Assembly (NCBI RefSeq): GCF_001742425.1
Contig: NZ_MJEH01000031.1
Coordinates: 1 to 33,944, forward strand
DNA: 33,944 nucleotides
Reading direction: 5' to 3'
Origin: Bacillus solimangrovi
GTDB taxonomy: Bacteria; Bacillota; Bacilli; Bacillales; Bacillaceae_N
Part shown: positions 7,767 through 15,507 of the stretch, piece after piece
How the letters are laid out: each line of letters opens with the position of its first letter
How positions within the stretch are numbered: position 1 is the first letter of the stretch
Notes under the pieces: model-generated
The model's database searches: none
Seen by the model: the letters and a program-made list of their open reading frames with translations, nothing else
What the model was told of the DNA's origin: nothing
Program-made: the position numbers and the translations under genes

Positions 7767-8069
7767 CTTCTGTCATCTCCCAACTTTAAATATTATTTTA
7801 TCTTAATCTAGAATTTATTTCTTATAGTAATTATTCTATTTTCTGTTTGTAAATCCTTTAAATGTAAAAGGTGTTGTTTTTGCAAAGGAGGGTCTAGTAA
7901 GACTAGATGGAGTTTGAGATTAATTGAATAAGTCTCATGTATACAATAAAAAAGATCATCCTCAAATGATAAGGACGATCTTTTTTTAAAAATATTCAGT
8001 TATTTGTTGTTAGAAAAATATTTAGAAAAGAAATTAATGAGATAATCATCTACTTTTAAAGTCTATATA
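7767..8069. other. Intergenic stretch with one terminator
   Basis: About 300 bases. They hold the promoter region of the SnoaL-like gene and the bidirectional-looking terminator at 7948-7987. A GGAGGG followed by a 6-bp hairpin and a six-codon frame near 7890-7925 is too short to call. Nothing else is recognised. Confidence 0.5.
7948..7987 (-). terminator. Terminator downstream of the peptide gene pair
   Basis: The arms AAAAAAGATC-A-TCCT and AGGA-C-GATCTTTTTTT pair around a short loop, with A and T tracts on both sides, so it can work in both directions. Read leftward it lies about 80 bases after the second 26-residue peptide gene and would close that transcript. Confidence 0.75.
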
Positions 8070-8150
8070 TTATGAGAAGAAATCAAGAAGTCCAACAATT
8101 AAAGGAATTAATTCACTGAAAAAATTTAAAATAGCAATTGCGATATCCAT
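8070..8150 (-). CDS. 26-residue hydrophobic anionic peptide, copy A
   Basis: This leftward ORF encodes 26 residues, starting MDIAIAILNFF and ending VGLLDFFS. It has no Lys or Arg, three acidic residues (Asp2, Glu13, Asp23), Ser12 and Pro16. Polar or small residues at 2, 9, 12/13, 16, 20 and 23 recur every 3-4 positions, giving a narrow polar face on a hydrophobic helix, so a membrane-seeking peptide is predicted. There is no separate leader. A GGAGGGGGG tract precedes the ATG by about 8-12 bases. It is 76/81 bases identical to copy B, with four of five changes silent, which argues for selection on the peptide. Candidates are a leaderless bacteriocin-like, phenol-soluble-modulin-like or type I toxin-like peptide. 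The function is unknown. Confidence 0.7.
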   Translation of the reverse strand: MDIAIAILNFFSELIPLIVGLLDFFS

Positions 8151-8234
8151 AAATAGTACCCCCCTCCGTTATTGGCTACTAGGTTGGGTTGTTCATTATG
8201 TCTACATCATAAAAAAGCTATTAATCCTTTCAGA

Positions 8235-8315
8235 TTATGAAAAGAAATCAAGAAGTCCAACGATTAAAGGAATTAATTCACCGAAGAAATTTAAAATAGC
8301 AATGGCGATATCCAT
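8235..8315 (-). CDS. 26-residue hydrophobic anionic peptide, copy B
   Basis: The upstream member of the tandem pair, differing from copy A only at residue 12 (Gly instead of Ser). An AAAGGAGG ribosome binding site lies about nine bases before the ATG at 8315, which fixes the start. A longer frame reading from 8432 would translate the leader and is not believed. A -35-like TTGACA reads leftward at 8426-8421, but no convincing -10 box is found with it. A small dyad ATCACT/AGTGAT sits in the leader. Patches of the leader (TGATGTA, ACATAATGAA) recur before copy A, so the duplicated unit included upstream DNA. Both copies probably lie on one transcript ending at 7948-7987. Confidence 0.75.
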   Translation of the reverse strand: MDIAIAILNFFGELIPLIVGLLDFFS

Positions 8316-8774
8316 GAATGATAGCCTCCTTTCTTTTTTAGATGTTTCATTATGTAGTGTTACATCACTTAACAGTGATAAAACGGAATGAAACTTAGTA
8401 GTCAAAGTGTTATTGTTTAATGTCAACTCCACTAAAAAACTACTACAAAATAGTAATTCTATTATTTCCTATAAATACCTTCATCTAACTTTAGGAGGTT
8501 TTGTCGTTTGATTATGTAATTTTTTGTTAAAAAATTGTTCTGATAACAAGTTTTCATAAAATAAAATAATAACATCACTCTTATGATGTTATTGTAATTA
8601 AATCGATTCATTATTTTCGTAAATCAATTTCATAATGAGATAGATTCTATTATTGTTGAAACATTCTTTTGAAGAAGGGCATACATTAATCAATGTTAAA
8701 GTTTTATTTTTGCTTAACTTCATATCTAACTATTGATATATCTAAAAGATATTTGAGAAACAGTTAAAATTCAT
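8316..8774. other. Intergenic stretch upstream of the peptide genes
   Basis: About 460 AT-rich bases. It includes the leader and presumed promoter of the peptide pair (8320-8430) and the hairpin at 8568-8593. No coding frame longer than a few codons with a ribosome binding site is seen on either strand. Confidence 0.5.
8568..8593. terminator. Hairpin, possible terminator
   Basis: A 10-bp perfect stem AATAACATCA/TGATGTTATT encloses a six-base loop. Neither side has a clean T run; read leftward it is followed by ATTTTATTTTATG. It could end a transcript or be a regulatory dyad. Confidence 0.4.
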
Positions 8775-9145
8775 ATTGAAAATTCTGATAAAACATGAAA
8801 TAATTGCATTTATTTTATATCCTTAATAATTGGTTTCGAAAAGTATTTAAATAAAAGGGACGAGGTGATATTATATAGGAGTTTCAAAGGGCAACCATTA
8901 AATGCTTACATAGATGGCAGATTTTTGACCTTAGATGGCATGAGAAATGAGTTCAATATACTACACACATACGTTACAACAAAATCAAGATATAGAAGTG
9001 TACAAAATATTTACTAAAGAGCATGATGATAGAAATTTAAAGTTTATGCCTGCATTTAACGATAATATTTATATCGTAGCATGCACAAAAGTGCTGTTAA
9101 TAATATGAAATTCTGCTTGCTGAAGAACAAAGTTAATCCGAATGG
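8775..9145 (+). pseudogene. Decayed GNAT gene, copy 1 of a repeated locus
   Basis: This segment has no open frame but is recognisably a degraded copy of the locus at 11521-11815. Shared blocks occur in the same order and at nearly the same spacing: ATTGAAAATT, TGAAATAATTGCAT, GAGGTGAT about 53 bases later, AGATGGC.TG.GAAATGAGT, AGAAGTGTAC, AATTTAAAGTT, and GCTTGCTGAAGAACAAAGT. A frame around 9010-9100 reads ..NLKFMPAFNDNIYIVACTK.., which corresponds to the part missing from the other copy. The C-terminal half of the GNAT is absent here. It is non-functional. Confidence 0.6.
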
Positions 9146-9200
9146 TAAAAGTAATTAGTTAAATTTATGCAAATATCTTAAGGAAAAGGAATGATGATAG

Positions 9201-10562
9201 TTGAAGAAAAGTGCGCTTATTTTAGTTGCAATTTTATTGTTATCAATTAGCATTTCTACTGTTACGATAGCCACTGAGAAAATTTCTGTCTATTTTGATG
9301 GAAAAGAGCTGACATTCAACCAACCGCCACAAGTGATGAATGGGAATACAATGGTTCCTTTAAGAGGGATTTTTGAAGAACTAGGAGCAGAGGTTAAATG
9401 GGATCCTGAAATAAATACAGTAAAAGCCTATAAAAATGAAGATGAAGTGATATTAAAAGTAGGATCAACGACAGCTATAGTAAATGGTGCAGAAAAAGTA
9501 TTAGATCAACCTGCAGTTGTTGCAAATGGGAGCGTACTAGTACCGCTCCGATTTATTAGTGAAGCTCTTAACAAAGAAGTGAAATGGTACTCTGAAGAAA
9601 ATGCTGTTGTAATCGGTATTGATCCAGTGAATTTTTCACGTGATATTGTTACTAATGAGTATGGTGATACTAAACCAGCCGATTTTATATTATCTGATGG
9701 TTGGCATTACTATTTAGATGATGATAAATTATTTCGTGTTCGCCCAGAAGGTCATGATCGTGAAGTGGTTTATGAAGTTAAAGGATATAAAATGTTAATT
9801 CAAGATGGCTGGGCTTACATTCAGTACTACGATGGAGTTCGTAGAGTAAAGTTAGATGGGAGTTTAAGCCAGCATATTGTACAAGACCATATTTACGATT
9901 TTGATATAAGTCCAGAAATGCTAGTTTATAGTGATAATAACAATGAATCTTCTGCTACAGGAAATTTATACAGAACAAATCTTGATGGGACAGACAAACG
10001 AGTGCTCACAAATAATAGAGCCTTTGAAGTGAATATTTCTGGAGAGTGGATTATTTTCGAAAAGGTACATCATCCTGGGTTTGAATTTCATATTTATAAA
10101 ATAAAAAATGATGGTACTGAAATGCAAAAGTTAAATACAGATGTTCAGGGACATCTAACTATAGTAGCAGGAGATTGGATATATTCTGCACATAATGAAT
10201 TATATCGCATGAAACAAGATGGAACACAGTTTGAATGGTTAACAGATTATTCTGTGAAAAATCCAGACTATGAAAGTTACAATGTGAATACAGCTATTAA
10301 TATACATCAAGGCTGGATATATTTTGTAACTAAATCACATGAAGAAGAAGTACCAAGTAAATTGATAAAAATGAAAACAGACGGAACAGAGAAACAAATA
10401 CTAACAGAACATCCTGAATACAACAGCTTTCAAGATGTACATGTAGCAGGGGAATGGATTTACTTTTTATTGGATGAAAACAATGAACATATAAGGTATC
10501 GTATGAAAACGGATGGTTCGACTTCTCCGGAAATTTTTGAAAATACAATTGAAGAAAAATGA
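9201..10562 (+). CDS. Secreted copper-amine-oxidase-N-domain / DUF5050 beta-propeller protein
   Basis: A 453-residue secreted protein. A signal peptide (about residues 1-24, KKSALILVAILLLSISIS) is followed by a copper amine oxidase N-terminal type domain (about 27-140). Its two diagnostic half-repeats are VMNGNTMVPLRGIFEELGAEVKWD and VVANGSVLVPLRFISEALNKEVKW. From about 150 to 445 come repeated blades of the DUF5050 type (LYRTNLDGTDKRVL, IYKIKNDGTEMQKL, LYRMKQDGTQFEWL), a predicted beta-propeller. These domains usually occur in exported wall- or ligand-binding proteins, and no enzymatic residue is evident. The start is TTG at 9201 after an AAGGA-rich stretch. It is monocistronic with a clear terminator and bracketed by two dead GNAT copies. 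Confidence 0.85.
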   Translation: MKKSALILVAILLLSISISTVTIATEKISVYFDGKELTFNQPPQVMNGNTMVPLRGIFEELGAEVKWDPEINTVKAYKNEDEVILKVGSTTAIVNGAEKVLDQPAVVANGSVLVPLRFISEALNKEVKWYSEENAVVIGIDPVNFSRDIVTNEYGDTKPADFILSDGWHYYLDDDKLFRVRPEGHDREVVYEVKGYKMLIQDGWAYIQYYDGVRRVKLDGSLSQHIVQDHIYDFDISPEMLVYSDNNNESSATGNLYRTNLDGTDKRVLTNNRAFEVNISGEWIIFEKVHHPGFEFHIYKIKNDGTEMQKLNTDVQGHLTIVAGDWIYSAHNELYRMKQDGTQFEWLTDYSVKNPDYESYNVNTAINIHQGWIYFVTKSHEEEVPSKLIKMKTDGTEKQILTEHPEYNSFQDVHVAGEWIYFLLDENNEHIRYRMKTDGSTSPEIFENTIEEK

Positions 10563-10629
10563 AATAACAGAAGCTGAATAATGATAGGATAATAACAGTT
10601 AGAATTTAATAAGAATGATAGTGCAAATT

Positions 10630-10655
10630 GCACCCTGAATCAAGGGTGCTTTTTT
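10630..10655 (+). terminator. Intrinsic terminator of the DUF5050 gene
   Basis: The stem GCACCCT/AGGGTGC with a six-base loop is followed by six T, 67 bases after the stop codon. Confidence 0.9.
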
Positions 10656-10715
10656 ACCCTTTTTATTTTAAATTAATGGTTCATCATCACTATTTATGAA
10701 ATAACATGAAAAAGA

Positions 10716-10786
10716 AAAACACGCTTTACTTCCTTGCAATAATGTTAGTTACCAACAAACATTAAAAGGAGGTTTTCACGTGTTTT
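10716..10786 (+). promoter_or_regulatory. Long hairpin sequestering a ribosome binding site
   Basis: Three stacked helices can form: AAAACACG (10716-10723) with CGTGTTTT (10779-10786), CTTCCTT (10729-10735) with AAGGAGG (10766-10772, one G-U), and AATGTT-A-GTT (10741-10750) with AAC-A-AACATT (10754-10763) around an ACC loop. The middle helix buries the AAGGAGG ribosome binding site, and the outer helix buries the GTG at 10780. The layout resembles translationally attenuated leaders, but no regulated gene is intact downstream. Confidence 0.5.
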
Positions 10787-10830
10787 CCGTATCACTATGT
10801 AAAAAATATTTTATGATTTTATATACCTAA
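10780..10830 (+). CDS. Possible 16-residue leader-like peptide
   Basis: A GTG-start frame of 16 codons (MFSVSLCKKYFMILYT) follows AAAAGGAGG with correct spacing. The ribosome binding site and start codon both lie in the hairpin just described. No larger gene follows on this strand: the next object is a leftward lipoprotein pseudogene. It could be a leader peptide whose downstream gene has been lost, or a coincidental frame. Confidence is low. Confidence 0.25.
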   Translation: MFSVSLCKKYFMILYT

Positions 10831-10973
10831 AATAGTATATGATAGTATTAATTGGCATCGTGGCTTATCCCATCCTTTGAACTATATTTATGAATCTATT
10901 CAAAGAAGTTTTTGTAAGTGTTCTTATCTCATTCTAAAATTAAAATATCAATTATATTTTCGTTAGGCTTACA

Positions 10974-11345
10974 TTAATCTATAACCACAATTTCTATAGC
11001 AAGTTTTTCCCCCGTTTCTTGTTCTTTAGTCCATATATTTACATTGTCATGTTCATTGAGCTCATTAAAGGAACCTTTATTTCCTTTAATTTTGGTCTTA
11101 TCATTGACTAATATGTGAAAAATTGCAGTTGAAGCTTCAGGATCAGTAGTTTGTGGGGTAAATATAATTCTATCTTCTTTTACTTCAACTATAGAACCGT
11201 AATGATAGCTTTGATTTTCTATATCTCCCTTTGAATTTTATATCGTTGTTTCACCAATAGATAGGTGAATACTTACTTCCTCATTTTTTTGTTGGCAACA
11301 GAGCAAGGTAAGTAGTGATAGAAGTATGAGTAATGATTTCTTCAA
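10974..11345 (-). pseudogene. Lipoprotein gene with in-frame stop (DUF3221/YobA-like?)
   Basis: A leftward gene starting at TTG 11345 behind AGAGGAG. It encodes a lipoprotein signal (KKSLLILLSLLTLLCCQQK), then reads to ..SIGETTI, where a TAA stops translation near 11237. The same frame continues without any shift for about 87 further codons (..YGSIVEVKEDRIIFTPQ.., ..NVNIWTKEQETGEKLAIEIVVID) to a natural stop at 10974. A single base change therefore separates it from a 123-codon gene. The C-terminal domain resembles small secreted DUF3221/YobA-type lipoproteins, a tentative assignment. A truncated 35-residue lipopeptide may still be made. Confidence 0.7.
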
Positions 11346-11609
11346 GCTAATCGCTCCTCTGTCATAAATAATTCTTATAATTAGTATTATTCTATTTTTT
11401 ACCAATAATTCCTTTGAATCCTTATATAGCAACTTTTGTTAAGAATACTGTTAGTTTAGATTAATTATCATTGATGACTTTTGTTATTATCAATAAGCAT
11501 ATAAAGAACTATTGTAATCTATTGAAAATTTGAAATAATTGCATGTAATCTGTAGCTAAAACTGAATACAGTGCAAAGGCATTTAGTTTAGTAGGAAAGA
11601 GGTGATTTT

Positions 11610-12008
11610 CTGTATAAGTTTCGTTGGGAGACAATTAATGATCTTACGTTAATTGCTGATTATTGGTATAAGATGGCGTGTGAAATGAGTGAAACAGACC
11701 ATATCCCTAAGCCAAAACCGAATTGAGTTAGAGAAGTGTACCAATTATTTTTGAAAGAATTTGGTGCTGGCAATTTAAAGTTCAGGCTTGCTGAAGAACA
11801 AAGTCAATTCGGATGGATAATATCGGTGTATACACTAGAACCGCATCGTAAGAACGGTTTGGCTTACAAACTAGTGGATGAAGTGTGTTGTTTGCTTCAA
11901 GAAAAAGGGGCAAAACGTGCTAGACTATGGTCAAGTTCAAGTGGAAGAAAAGTATATGAAAATCTCGGCTTCGATTCAATGATTGATATGTCGAAGTCGT
12001 ACGTGTAA
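11610..12008 (+). pseudogene. GNAT acetyltransferase pseudogene, copy 2
   Basis: One frame runs from 11610 to a stop at 12008 but has several defects. The position expected for the start codon is CTG (after GAGGTGAT). An in-frame TGA occurs at 11724 (..IPKPKPN-stop-VREVYQ..). About 20-25 residues are missing between ..GNLKFR and LAEEQSQFGW.., removing central strands of the fold. The C-terminal half is well preserved: SVYTLEPHRKNGLAYKLVDEV holds the acetyl-CoA loop, and RKVYENLGFDSMIDMSK is the closing motif. The related copy at 8775-9145 still contains the piece deleted here. The open part from 11736 could still be translated but would lack the N-terminal half. Confidence 0.8.
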
Positions 12009-12098
12009 TTAAGTATGATTTTGTATGAACTAGATTTTACTATAGTGATTAAATAAAAATAATAACATGAAAGCAATAAATGAATGAGGTGATTGTCG

Positions 12099-12902
12099 AT
12101 GATTCAATATGAGAAAAATAACATTACTGTTTTTCAAAGCGTACTATATATGACCACTTCAGCTATCATACAAACAGCTGATATTATGATTATGACAGAT
12201 CCTAATTGGTTGCCTAGTGAAGTCGAAACGATTAGGAAGTTCGTTGAAGAAAACAAAGGTGATAAGCAAGTATATATCATTTATACGCATAGTGACTATG
12301 ATCATATTATTGGATCAGGTGCATTTCCTGATGCAAAAGTGATCGCAACAGATCAATTTAATAATAACCCGAGAAAAGAAGAAATAGTCAAGAAAATACA
12401 TAAGTTTGATTACGAATATTATTTACATAGGGACTATCAAGTAGAGTATCCCATTGTTGATATTGTCGTTTCAAGTGATGGACAAAAATTAGACCTTGGG
12501 GATATTACCATAACATTTTACAAGGCACCTGGGCATACCGACGACAGTTTATTTACAGTAATTGAACCATACGGAATATTTTTGTCAGGTGATTATCTAT
12601 CTGATGTTGAGTTTCCGTTCATCTACACAAGTTATAAAGACTATGTTCATACAATTGAAAAAGCAGAAAGAATTTCAGATAACCATCAAATTAATGTGCT
12701 TATACCAGGCCATGGTAATACAACAGATGAATCACATGAAATAAAGAGCAGAATAGATTTTTCAAAGTATTATTTAACGCAACTACATGTTTCAGATGAA
12801 GACTTGGAAACTCAATTACATGAGAAGTATCCATTTTATGAAGGAATGAAAAATGCTCATAATGAAAATATAAAAATGGCTATACGAGAAGTAGGAAAAT
12901 AA
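12099..12902 (+). CDS. Metallo-beta-lactamase-fold hydrolase
   Basis: A 267-residue MBL-fold protein. Metal-binding motifs are present in order: THSDYDH (His64, Asp66, Asp68, His69, a variant of HxHxDH in which the second His is Asp), PGHTDDS (His146), SGDYLSD (Asp165) and PGHG (His205). The family includes glyoxalase II-like, quorum-quenching and RNA-processing enzymes. The small size and lack of extra domains suggest a soluble cytoplasmic hydrolase of unknown substrate. A TTG at 12093 overlaps the GAGGTGAT ribosome binding site. The ATG at 12099 is correctly spaced and preferred. The VOC gene follows 13 bases after the stop, so the two likely form an operon. Confidence 0.9.
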   Translation: MIQYEKNNITVFQSVLYMTTSAIIQTADIMIMTDPNWLPSEVETIRKFVEENKGDKQVYIIYTHSDYDHIIGSGAFPDAKVIATDQFNNNPRKEEIVKKIHKFDYEYYLHRDYQVEYPIVDIVVSSDGQKLDLGDITITFYKAPGHTDDSLFTVIEPYGIFLSGDYLSDVEFPFIYTSYKDYVHTIEKAERISDNHQINVLIPGHGNTTDESHEIKSRIDFSKYYLTQLHVSDEDLETQLHEKYPFYEGMKNAHNENIKMAIREVGK

Positions 12903-12915
12903 TTAAATCCATCTT

Positions 12916-13335
12916 ATGAGGAGAAGTAAAAAGAAGTCTAGCTTCGTTCATCACATATGTATTCAGACTAATAATTATGAGCAATCGTTAAACTTTTATA
13001 GAGGTTTGCTCGGTTTCGAATTAATTTCAGAAAGTGCTAATTTTCATAACCGTCATTATAACTCATGGTTAAGAATGGGAGATTTCCATGTCGAACTACA
13101 GACTGGAAAAATAGGTGAGAAGCTTGAACATTTGAATCCAAACTCACAAGGTATCGTTCATTTATGCTTATGGGTTGAAAATTTGTCTTATGAGGTTGAA
13201 AAATTTAAGAAAATAGGTTTTGAGTTTAAAATAAAAGATGGACAAGAAATTTATCATGTGGAAAATGGTAGGTTGTGTAAACTAATAGCTCCTGAAGGTA
13301 CAATAATTGAGCTTAGAGATAACAGAGGGATTTAA
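12916..13335 (+). CDS. VOC / glyoxalase-bleomycin resistance family protein
   Basis: A 139-residue vicinal-oxygen-chelate protein. The first beta-alpha-beta-beta-beta module begins FVHHICIQTNNYEQSLNFYRGLLGFEL, with a metal-type His near residue 13. The second contains GIVHLCLWVENLSYEVEKFKKIGFEF and ends IAPEGTIIELRDN with the usual terminal Glu. Members bind or convert small molecules with a divalent metal; the substrate here is unknown. The only in-frame start is ATG at 12916, but the GAGGAGAAG sequence lies just inside the frame rather than before it, which is odd. The gene follows the MBL gene closely and may be translated by coupling. Confidence 0.8.
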   Translation: MRRSKKKSSFVHHICIQTNNYEQSLNFYRGLLGFELISESANFHNRHYNSWLRMGDFHVELQTGKIGEKLEHLNPNSQGIVHLCLWVENLSYEVEKFKKIGFEFKIKDGQEIYHVENGRLCKLIAPEGTIIELRDNRGI

Positions 13336-13351
13336 TAACATTAGTAGACAG

Positions 13352-13380
13352 TTGATAGCTTATGTATGGAATATTATGTA
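13352..13380 (+). promoter_or_regulatory. Sigma-A type promoter for the GNAT gene at 13426
   Basis: TTGATA at 13352-13357 and TATGTA at 13375-13380 are separated by 17 bases, with a predicted start near 13387, about 40 bases before the ATG. The match is reasonable but not perfect. Confidence 0.55.
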
Positions 13381-13425
13381 GTTATATCAATAATCAACTT
13401 TAGAGAAAAATGAAAGGTGAATGGT

Positions 13426-13944
13426 ATGATGATGAATGCAAATCGGATATTATTGCGTCAGTATACTGACGATGATTTTGATTTTCTTTTTTCTCTATTA
13501 TCAGACCCTAAAGTGGTTCAATTCATTGGGAGCGGACAGACGAGAGATAAAGAAGGTGCAGAACGTTTTTTAGAATGGATATACAGCACATATAAAGTAA
13601 GTTCAGATTTAGGTTTGAGAGTTATAGTTAGAAAAGATGATAATATTCCAATTGGTCATGCTGGTCTTGTTCCACAAATAGTTGACAGTAAACAAGAGGT
13701 TGAAATTGGTTATTGGATTGCCCGAGAATATTGGGGACAAGGATATGCGACAGAAGCAGCAAAAACGTTGTTAGATTATGGGGTTGAGCAACTGAAGTAT
13801 CAAAGGTTTATTGCGTTAATTCAACCGGGGAATATTGCTTCTAGTAATGTTGCGCAGAAATTAGGCATGCACTTAGAAAAAGAAATCATCTTATCTGGGC
13901 AAGATGTGAACGTGTATACAATTTCTATAGAAGAGTCCAGTTAG
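13426..13944 (+). CDS. GNAT acetyltransferase, RimJ/RimL (Acetyltransf_3) type
   Basis: A 172-residue GNAT of the RimJ/RimL subgroup. The opening ANRILLRQYTDDDFDFLFSLLSDPKVVQFIG is the subgroup signature. The acetyl-CoA loop is EYWGQGYATEAAKTLLDYG, and NIASSNVAQKLGMHLE is the conserved late motif. This group acetylates protein N-termini, small amines or antibiotics; the target is unknown here. A GTG at 13417 overlaps the AAAGGTGA ribosome binding site. The first of three consecutive ATG codons, at 13426, is best spaced. A sigma-A promoter lies just upstream. The serine hydrolase gene follows after 59 bases. Confidence 0.9.
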   Translation: MMMNANRILLRQYTDDDFDFLFSLLSDPKVVQFIGSGQTRDKEGAERFLEWIYSTYKVSSDLGLRVIVRKDDNIPIGHAGLVPQIVDSKQEVEIGYWIAREYWGQGYATEAAKTLLDYGVEQLKYQRFIALIQPGNIASSNVAQKLGMHLEKEIILSGQDVNVYTISIEESS

Positions 13945-14003
13945 CATTAACATTTAAATAAGAGAAAGATCAAAGTAAAATTAAGTGTTAAAGGGTGAGT
14001 TGA

Positions 14004-15467
14004 ATGAAAAAAATCATGTTGTTATTCTTAATAGTTACGATCTTCATTCCTCCTTTATCTATGAGTGTTTCAGCACAAGATCAAACGCAACTAATTAAGG
14101 AATATATGGATAAAGCGATTGAAGAGTATAGAATTCCTGGTGCTTCACTGGCAATAGTGAAGGGTGGAGAACTATTTTACGAAGACAGTTGGGGAATTCA
14201 AAGTGATGGTACCGCAGTAACAAAAGATACTTTATTTACAATCGGTTCTGTTAGTAAACCTTTGACGAGTTTGGCTATTATGAAGTTGCTTGAACAGCAG
14301 GATATTCAGCTTGACGACGAAATTAATCAGTATGTACCAAGTTTTAATTATGATAAAAATGAATTTAAGAATGATATTACGATGCGACACCTGCTCACAC
14401 ATACGAGTGGTATTAGTACATACGAAGGTTTGAAGGTAGCAGACCTTAAGCTAAGAGGAGAAACTGCTATTACTAACGCTTTCGAAAAGTTGAATTATGT
14501 AAATCTCAATCATGAGCCGGGTGAAGTACATCAATATAGTGCTGCCAACTATTTATTATTAGGAAAAATAATTGAGAATGTTACAAATCAAACATTTGCC
14601 GAATTTATGAAAGATGAGATATTTTCTATATTACATATGAATCAAACTGCTGCTAGTTTTGAAACTGCTTCACTACTAGACTATCAAGCAGGGTTCCAGT
14701 CTTGGTTTGGTAAACCAGTGAAAAGTGAGAATTTATTTGATGATAGTGGTGTACCTTATGGATATATGGCTTCTACGACAAATGATATGACAAAATACAT
14801 ACAATTCTTATTAAATGGTGGGGATTTATTAACTGATCAGACGATGGAAATGTATACATCTCCTCAAGTACAACGCAAGAAAGACTTGTACTATGGATTA
14901 GGGTGGAGAGTTTCTACAGCAAAAGACGATGAGTATTATTTCCATGGGGGAGAAACACCTGATTCGCGTGCAGAACTTTTGCTTAATCCTAGTAAAAATT
15001 ATGGATTTGTCTTGCTTACAAATAAAAATAATATTTCAGAAGTGTTGCATACCTCCTATATGAGAGAAGGACTGAAAACTATAATCGAGGATGAGGTAAT
15101 GCCTGAAGTATCTAAGTCAAGTCATCAGATGCAGTGGATGACGTTAATTGTCACGCTTATTATTGCATTATTATGTATATGGAATCTAGTTCATTTGAAG
15201 AGAAAGAATATAATAAGAACAAAGTTATGGATTGTTGTTAGCTTTGTATCCATTATTTTGGCAATTAGTTTAATCCCGATTTTAGTTAATGCCTTCGGTG
15301 TACCTTGGCACTCTATCAATTATTATGGGTCTGATTTAGCAATTATCATAAAATGTTTAATCGGAATATTAGTTGTGAATGGGCTGTTATCACTAGTTCT
15401 GTTATTTTTGAAGGGGAAGCAAAAGAATACTATGAAGATGAGTGACAAGAAAGCCAGTTTTCGATAA
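14004..15467 (+). CDS. Membrane-anchored serine hydrolase, class C beta-lactamase family
   Basis: A 487-residue exported protein. After a signal peptide (about residues 1-24, ending SVSA) comes a beta-lactamase/CubicO domain (about 28-345). It has the nucleophile motif SVSK (Ser82, Lys85), the HTSG segment near residue 133, and the HGG triad near residue 318. The usual YxN triad is YSAAN here: Tyr178 is present, but the third position is Ala180 and the Asn comes two residues later. About 375-480 holds three hydrophobic helices, so the catalytic domain is tethered outside the membrane. Relatives act on cell-wall peptides or esters as PBP-like proteins or esterases. The ATG at 14004 follows AAAGGGTGAG. 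Confidence 0.9.
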   Translation: MKKIMLLFLIVTIFIPPLSMSVSAQDQTQLIKEYMDKAIEEYRIPGASLAIVKGGELFYEDSWGIQSDGTAVTKDTLFTIGSVSKPLTSLAIMKLLEQQDIQLDDEINQYVPSFNYDKNEFKNDITMRHLLTHTSGISTYEGLKVADLKLRGETAITNAFEKLNYVNLNHEPGEVHQYSAANYLLLGKIIENVTNQTFAEFMKDEIFSILHMNQTAASFETASLLDYQAGFQSWFGKPVKSENLFDDSGVPYGYMASTTNDMTKYIQFLLNGGDLLTDQTMEMYTSPQVQRKKDLYYGLGWRVSTAKDDEYYFHGGETPDSRAELLLNPSKNYGFVLLTNKNNISEVLHTSYMREGLKTIIEDEVMPEVSKSSHQMQWMTLIVTLIIALLCIWNLVHLKRKNIIRTKLWIVVSFVSIILAISLIPILVNAFGVPWHSINYYGSDLAIIIKCLIGILVVNGLLSLVLLFLKGKQKNTMKMSDKKASFR

Positions 15468-15507
15468 TAAGATAAATAGTTTATTTATGAATTGAAAGAG
15501 AGAATAT

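Noticed and set aside
7999-8049. Possible third small hydrophobic peptide (17 codons) after copy A
   Set aside because: It has no ribosome binding site and no similarity to the 26-residue pair.
8235-8432. Extended 65-residue reading of peptide copy B
   Set aside because: The extension is polar, has no ribosome binding site and covers the leader. Copy A has no matching extension.
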